Below, piece after piece: positions 56,401-62,400 of a stretch of DNA of 64,000 nucleotides. Position numbers and translations under genes: made by a program. The notes under the pieces were generated by a model. That model had not been told where the DNA came from. It was given only the letters and a program-made list of their open reading frames with translations, and did no database searches. Source of the DNA: Blastobasis lacticolella. Its lineage: Eukaryota > Arthropoda > Insecta > Lepidoptera > Blastobasidae. Where the stretch lies: the NCBI GenBank assembly GCA_905147135.1, contig LR990051.1, positions 15,095,115-15,159,114 of the forward strand. Direction: 5' to 3'. Numbering within the stretch: position 1 is the stretch's first letter; each line of letters begins with the position of its first letter.

Positions 56401-59400
56401 ATGAATTATTTTCTTTTTGGTGTAAAACCCCCCCTATACTGTAATCTGAGGCATCTGTCATTAGTGCTAACTGTGCATTAGAGATTGGATGAGATAAAGT
56501 CGCTGCATTTTTTAAATTTTCCTTACAACTTTCGAAAGCTCTGTTTGCCTCTTCTGTCCACTCTATCTTACGCTTATCTTTTTTCTTTGACCCATGTAAA
56601 TATTTGTCTAACACTCCTTGTACTTGTGCTGCGTTTGGTATGTGACTTCGGTAAAAATTTAACATACCTAAGAATCTACGGAGTTGTTCGATCGTCTCCG
56701 GTTTCGGGTATTCCTCAATAGCTTTAACTTTGTCGGGTACCGGGCTAATACCACTTTTTGAAACATTATAGCCTAAAAACTCAATTTTTGGTTGGCCGAA
56801 AACACATTTTCCTAGATTAATAGACATTTTAAATTTTCGGAAACGCTCAAACAACCGCCGCAAGTGCTCCTTGTGCGCCTGCTCGTTCTCTGATCCTATA
56901 ATGACGTCATCCAAATATCCGAACAAAAATGATTGACCTTCAAATTCTCTATTATTCTCATTATTAAAATTTATCTGTTCTATTCCGGCTAAAACTGTGT
57001 CATTAATGTACCTCTGAAACGTCTGCGCTGCATTTCGCAGGCCAAACGTCATTCTTGGGAATTCGTACAGACCAAAAGGAGTAATTATAGCCGTTTTCTC
57101 TATGTCCTCTGGCCTGACCTTAATAAAATGATAACTTCTAAAAATATCGACTTTAGAAAATATTTTTTTATTATGTAATCCATAAGTAAAATCTTGCACT
57201 CTAGGAATCGGATAACGATCAGGTAATGTAATCGAATTTAGCATGCGGTAATCGCCACAAGGTCGAATTTCGCCTCCTTTTTTAGGTACCACATGTAACG
57301 GACTCGCCCACGCACTCTTAGATGGCCTACATATGCCTAACTCTTGCATTAGCTGAAATTCTTTCTTAACTTTATCATACCTGTCTGGTGGCAACCTCCT
57401 TGCTCGCGCGTGTACAGGTGGTCCCGTAGTCTCTATATGATGATACACCGAGTGCTCGGGTATGTCCTTGAACGTCACGGGCTGGGTAATGTCCTGAAAC
57501 GACTCTAGTAAGTCTGCGTACGGTTGGCAACTACTAATAGATTTAATAGTCCCTTCAAAATGAGTACTTTTTGATCCACAAACGTATAAGTTAGTTATTA
57601 AATCCTGTAACCTATTGTTATATAAATCTACCGTTAACTTATAGTTTCTCAAGAAGTCCGCGCCGATTATTGGCTGTTTAACATCGCAAACAATAAAAGG
57701 CCATTTAAATGATATTCTGAGTCCCAAACTAAGCTCTAAATTACATATACCGTATGTTTTAATCACGCTATCATTGGCAGCATACAATTTAACATCACAG
57801 TGATTCAAAAAATTATTTTTTACACACCGTTTTGGAATTACGGAAATGTTAGCGCCCGTATCTATTAAAAAAGTACATTTAGTAGAACTATCCCAAATTA
57901 ATAAACGATGATTTTTTTCTACCTGTTCTCGCGTACATTCGTTCACCGTATCCAAATGTACCGCAGTTAGTTTTCCGCCTCCTCCTTCCGCCAAGCGCAC
58001 GGCTGTTCACAGTCTCTAGCGTTCCTCCGGTACCGGTAATGGAATCTGCACAACCAGTCAGGATCTCCTGGTGTCCTCCTCCTCCTCGAAGTAGACCTAC
58101 TCCTGTAACTGCTTTCTCCTCTGCTCCTGGAACGCCCGCGTGTCTGCACTTCACTCCTCAGGGATGCCACTTCTAACCTCAGTGTGTTGACCTGGTTGAC
58201 CAGCTCTGTGAGTGATCCTTGTGTGACCTGCACCGGTCCCTCTGTCACGGCGGCGACGTCGTAGTCCCTGCTGTTCTCCGCTACCTTGTCCGCGATTGTG
58301 GCGAGGTTGTCCAGAGACTGGTCGGGACACACCGCGATGACCGCCCGTACTGCTGCTGGCATCCTTGACAACCACAGGCTCTTCAAGGTCTGGTCTGACA
58401 CCTGCGTGGTTCTTCCTAAATCCTTCATCTTACGCAGCAGCTGCGTCGGCTTCTGTGCGCCCAGTTCCATCTCTGAGACCAGCTTCTGAAATTGCCGCTC
58501 TGCACTTTCCTCGTACACCTGGAGTAGCCTGTCCTTCAGCACCTGGTATTTGTTGCTAACAGGTGGCGACATCAACAAGTCGCTGACCTGCTGAATCGAG
58601 TCACGTCCCAGCTTGGCAATCACCATGTTAAATTTCGCGTCGTCCCCTTGCTTTTGAGGCGCCATAACTGCTTCGAATTGGGCAAACCACAATCGTGGCA
58701 TATCAACCCAAAATTCCGGTAGTTTTGAAGAAACACTGATGGTCGCTAGGCTCACTTCTGCAGTCTCGTCATCCTTCTTGATGTCTTGAGTCGCCCGGGC
58801 ACTAATCTGCGGCGGCGGCACCATAGTCGGGTGCGCGTACGCCATTTTTAACCTAGTGAGCAGTATCAAAGTCTCTCGAGAAAATGCTTAAAACTGTATA
58901 GTAACTGTTAATTCACTTCTCCACTAGTCTTTTCACTTCACTTTAGATCACGTCGGGGTCACCAATGTGGGAAATGTCTATTTAGGTCTGCTCAGTAGGT
59001 TAAATCAAAGACCGCTTTAGTATAAGTACGACGTTTATTATACGAAGTGCATTGTCTCCCGGTTAGTAGCCGACTGGCTCCATTACAATATAAAAATGCT
59101 TACTAGCGAAAGAACTTATCTACACACATACAAGGTAGCTAGGTATATACCTACGCTACAGCTTAATCAACAACTCAGGCAGACTTAATACTCGATTTTC
59201 CTAAATCACTAGGTATGATGTCCTGAGAGTTTACTATAACAACTAGTGTCATATAAGAAGAGACTTGGCGGGTCACGTGATTCGACTTGCGCTGTATACG
59301 ATTACTTTCTCCCACGCACACTAAGGTTGTGGAATGAACTACCTGGAGAGGTTATCCCTGGAGAGTACAACATGGAGTTCTTCAAGAAAGGGGTTAAAAG

Positions 59401-62400
59401 GTTTTTACGGGGTCGGCAACGCGTGGGTGATGCCCCTGGTAATGCAAACGTCCATAGGCTGCGGTGACTGCTTACCATCAGACAGGCCGCAAGCTTGTTT
59501 GTCACCTTAGTGGTATAAAAAAAAATACCTGCGCGAAATCCCCTCCACTGCAATTTGACAAGTCTCTTCTTCCGTGACGTGACTTCTTCTTAATTTGATT
59601 GATTTTATACAATTCAATTTAAAGATATTAGGGTTGTCGTGACCTGACCAATACACCAGGGTCTCAAGTCCGCAAATTTAATAAGTATTACATTACAATT
59701 CAATCCAGCCATTAATAACAATAGCAGAATACCAAAAAACGTGTCAAACTGCCGTTGAGCCGTCAGCTGCGATTGCGATCTAATTACACAAATTTTAACA
59801 ATACTTTATTATTATTCAATCGAACCATTAGTAAATTAGCGGACCTGAGGCCCAGATGGCGCTACTGAGTGGGGTGGTGGATTGATCTAGAAAATTATTT
59901 TTACTTTACCCTTACTGGACGTGCAGCCTCGTTTCTATACCCAATAGCAGTGTAACATCTCACTAATCGTCTTATTACCCCGTAGAAAGCGGCGTGTCCC
60001 CAGCAGGCACTCCCGGGGCCACCCCGGGCTCTGCGCTAGGCCCAGAAGCCATGTTGCTTGGTGCAGGCCTGGACGCTATGGTCCGGGACTCCCTGCCCGA
60101 TATGGATCATCATGATGTGGACGAAATCTTCAAGGGGGTGTTGACGGATGACTCACAGGTAATAAGACTTACTTTTATTTCGAAGTTCGAATTTACTTGG
60201 ATAAGTTTGCTTCGGGTCTGGATTGACTGTTTAGCGTAATAGTGGCGAAATTGCAATGTGGATGCAAGTTTCGTTCTAGTCGACTTCCATCTGAAGCGCT
60301 GTAAATTAGCTTTTAGATAGATAAGTCGTTCCCCTTTCTTTAGTTGTTGTTTGAAAAGGAGACTACGGCCAAGTGTAATTATGGTTACAAAATAATTCGT
60401 TTTATTGATAACTAGTGAACCCTACATCTACTTCCCCCACCTACCCTTATTTTCTTGCTTATAAACCTTCCTCTCAAATCACTGTACCTATTGTTGAAAA
60501 CCGGTTGCGTAAAAAGATCTAAGCGGACACAGAGACATACGACAGGAATCGACTTTGTTTTATACTGTGTATAGAAGGCGATCGAACGTGCCAAAGAAAG
60601 CCTTAAGAAATCGTCCGTAAATTTTACACGTGTCTTCCGTTTATAAGCATATTACAGTCACGCTTATATTCGTCCAGGAATCGCAAGAGTCGTCGGCATC
60701 TTACGCGGCGGGCGGGGGCGGGGGGGCGTTCCCGCGGCCCGCTTTACAGAGCCCACAAATGCAGTCTGACTACGGGGCCTACCACCACGACTTCCAGGGG
60801 AACAGGTATGGATTAAACCACCAAAAGTATTACCTTTATTACATCCGAAGTGAGCTCCATCTTCGACGGCATCGTCAGTTACCACCAGGTGAGATGGCGG
60901 TCAAATCCCTGGCTAGTCTTTGAAGAAAAAGGTCCAACAGGTATCATATCAACAGCCCTTGACTGGCTACCACTAGAATTGGAGCTCCTTCACACACAGC
61001 AGTTGGGTCCAATAGGTCCATCCATCAGCCCATAACTGGCGACCGTTAGACTTGGAGTCCTACACTATAGTGGAGGGTGTCGCCATGATCCTCACGCTTG
61101 GAAAAGGGTTGGATGGAAGTTTTGATAATATTCATGATATTTAAGTTTACGAACGGTACTCGGAAAGGGGTTAGTGTTATATTCTACTATTTTATTGTCT
61201 AATTGACAAAACACCATAAATATTAATAAATAAATAAATATGCTTGTACAATTCACACAACGCCATCTAGCTCCAAAGTAAGCAAAGCTTGTGTTATGAG
61301 ATTGAAATGATGTATTAACTGATAAACTAACAGAAATTAAAATACATCATTTCAATTTCTGCTCGGCCGGGAATCTAACCCGGGACCTTTGCGTAGCAAA
61401 CCGGCACGGCATCAAGTAGTCATATTTGTATGAAAGGTTTTTTTTTTATGTTATACGGCAGACAAACAGGCAAGCGGGCCACCTGATGGAAAGTGGTCAC
61501 CGCCAATGCGTTGCCTGCCTCTGAAAAGACCTCTAATATACCTCTTGAACGATCCCATGTCATAGTCCAAAGGAAACACTGTGGCTGGGAGCTCATTCCA
61601 CATCCGAATCGTACGAGCGAGAAACGTTCTTTCGAACCTTCGCGAAGTTGAATGGAAAGGTTTAATCTCAACGAGAAGTGAGGACCTTGGCAGAAAGACT
61701 GACCGCCATGATTACATCGGTAACGTTCGCTATAACGTGGTGTGGTCGTTTTGATGACGTTCGTTATACCTTGGTGGTGTCCCCCCAGTGCGCTGTCGCC
61801 GCTGTTCGGCGAGGCGGTGGGGTGGGGCGAGCAGTCCCCCGCGCCGCCCGCCTCCTACAACCAGCGCAGCGCCGACAAGATGCGCGCCGATGAGAGTGAG
61901 TCGCTATGTTTTTGGTTTTATTATGTATGATCTGTCCATACTGACTTGTCTTATTTGGTGAATAAACAATCACGACTTGCCGTATCAATAAAGGTACGTA
62001 CACTTTGATGTCTTAAGAAACACATAGAATGTGAATATCAACGAATTTGCTGCTGCAAATTATTCAGTTAAATACAAAATTTCCATAACCAAATGCGACA
62101 ACTCAGTTTGGACATATTTTAGTAGTTATTGCCCGCGACGTCACGTTGGTCAGATTGCAGTTGCTGCACTGTAATTACCTGATCTGCCAAATCTTAGGTC
62201 ACGGTCAAGGCGGACCCTGGGCCCTCGTGCGCGGATGTATAACCGAAACATTTAACGTCAAGATAATTATTATTATTATTTACTAGCGATTTCGTTTAAT
62301 CGACCATTTTTAATGACCTCCTTAGTTTATGGATGCTAGTACTACAAAGAAGTCTAGCTGTGTCATATATGTAACATAGCTTAGATTTTTATGACTCCAA

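Larger units (their letters stand above)
53978..59160 (-). mobile_element. Ty3/Gypsy LTR retrotransposon, CsRn1-like, with identical LTRs
   Basis: The element is 5,183 bp and lies antisense to the KMT2 gene in its intron 20. The two 195-bp LTRs (53,978-54,172 and 58,966-59,160) appear identical and begin TG and end CA. Flanking it is a 4-bp duplication GCTT (53,974-53,977 and 59,161-59,164). On the element's own strand, the 18 bases after the 5' LTR (58,948-58,965) are complementary to the 3' end of tRNA-Trp, the primer used by the CsRn1 clade. A purine tract (aggaagggggtg) precedes the 3' LTR. Gag, Pol and a small third ORF are all open. Identical LTRs point to a very recent insertion, perhaps polymorphic. 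Confidence 0.93.

Noticed and set aside
57888..58559. Additional ORFs of 64-88 codons overlapping the Gypsy gag
   Set aside because: Out-of-frame or antisense shadows of Gag with no retroviral accessory-protein features.
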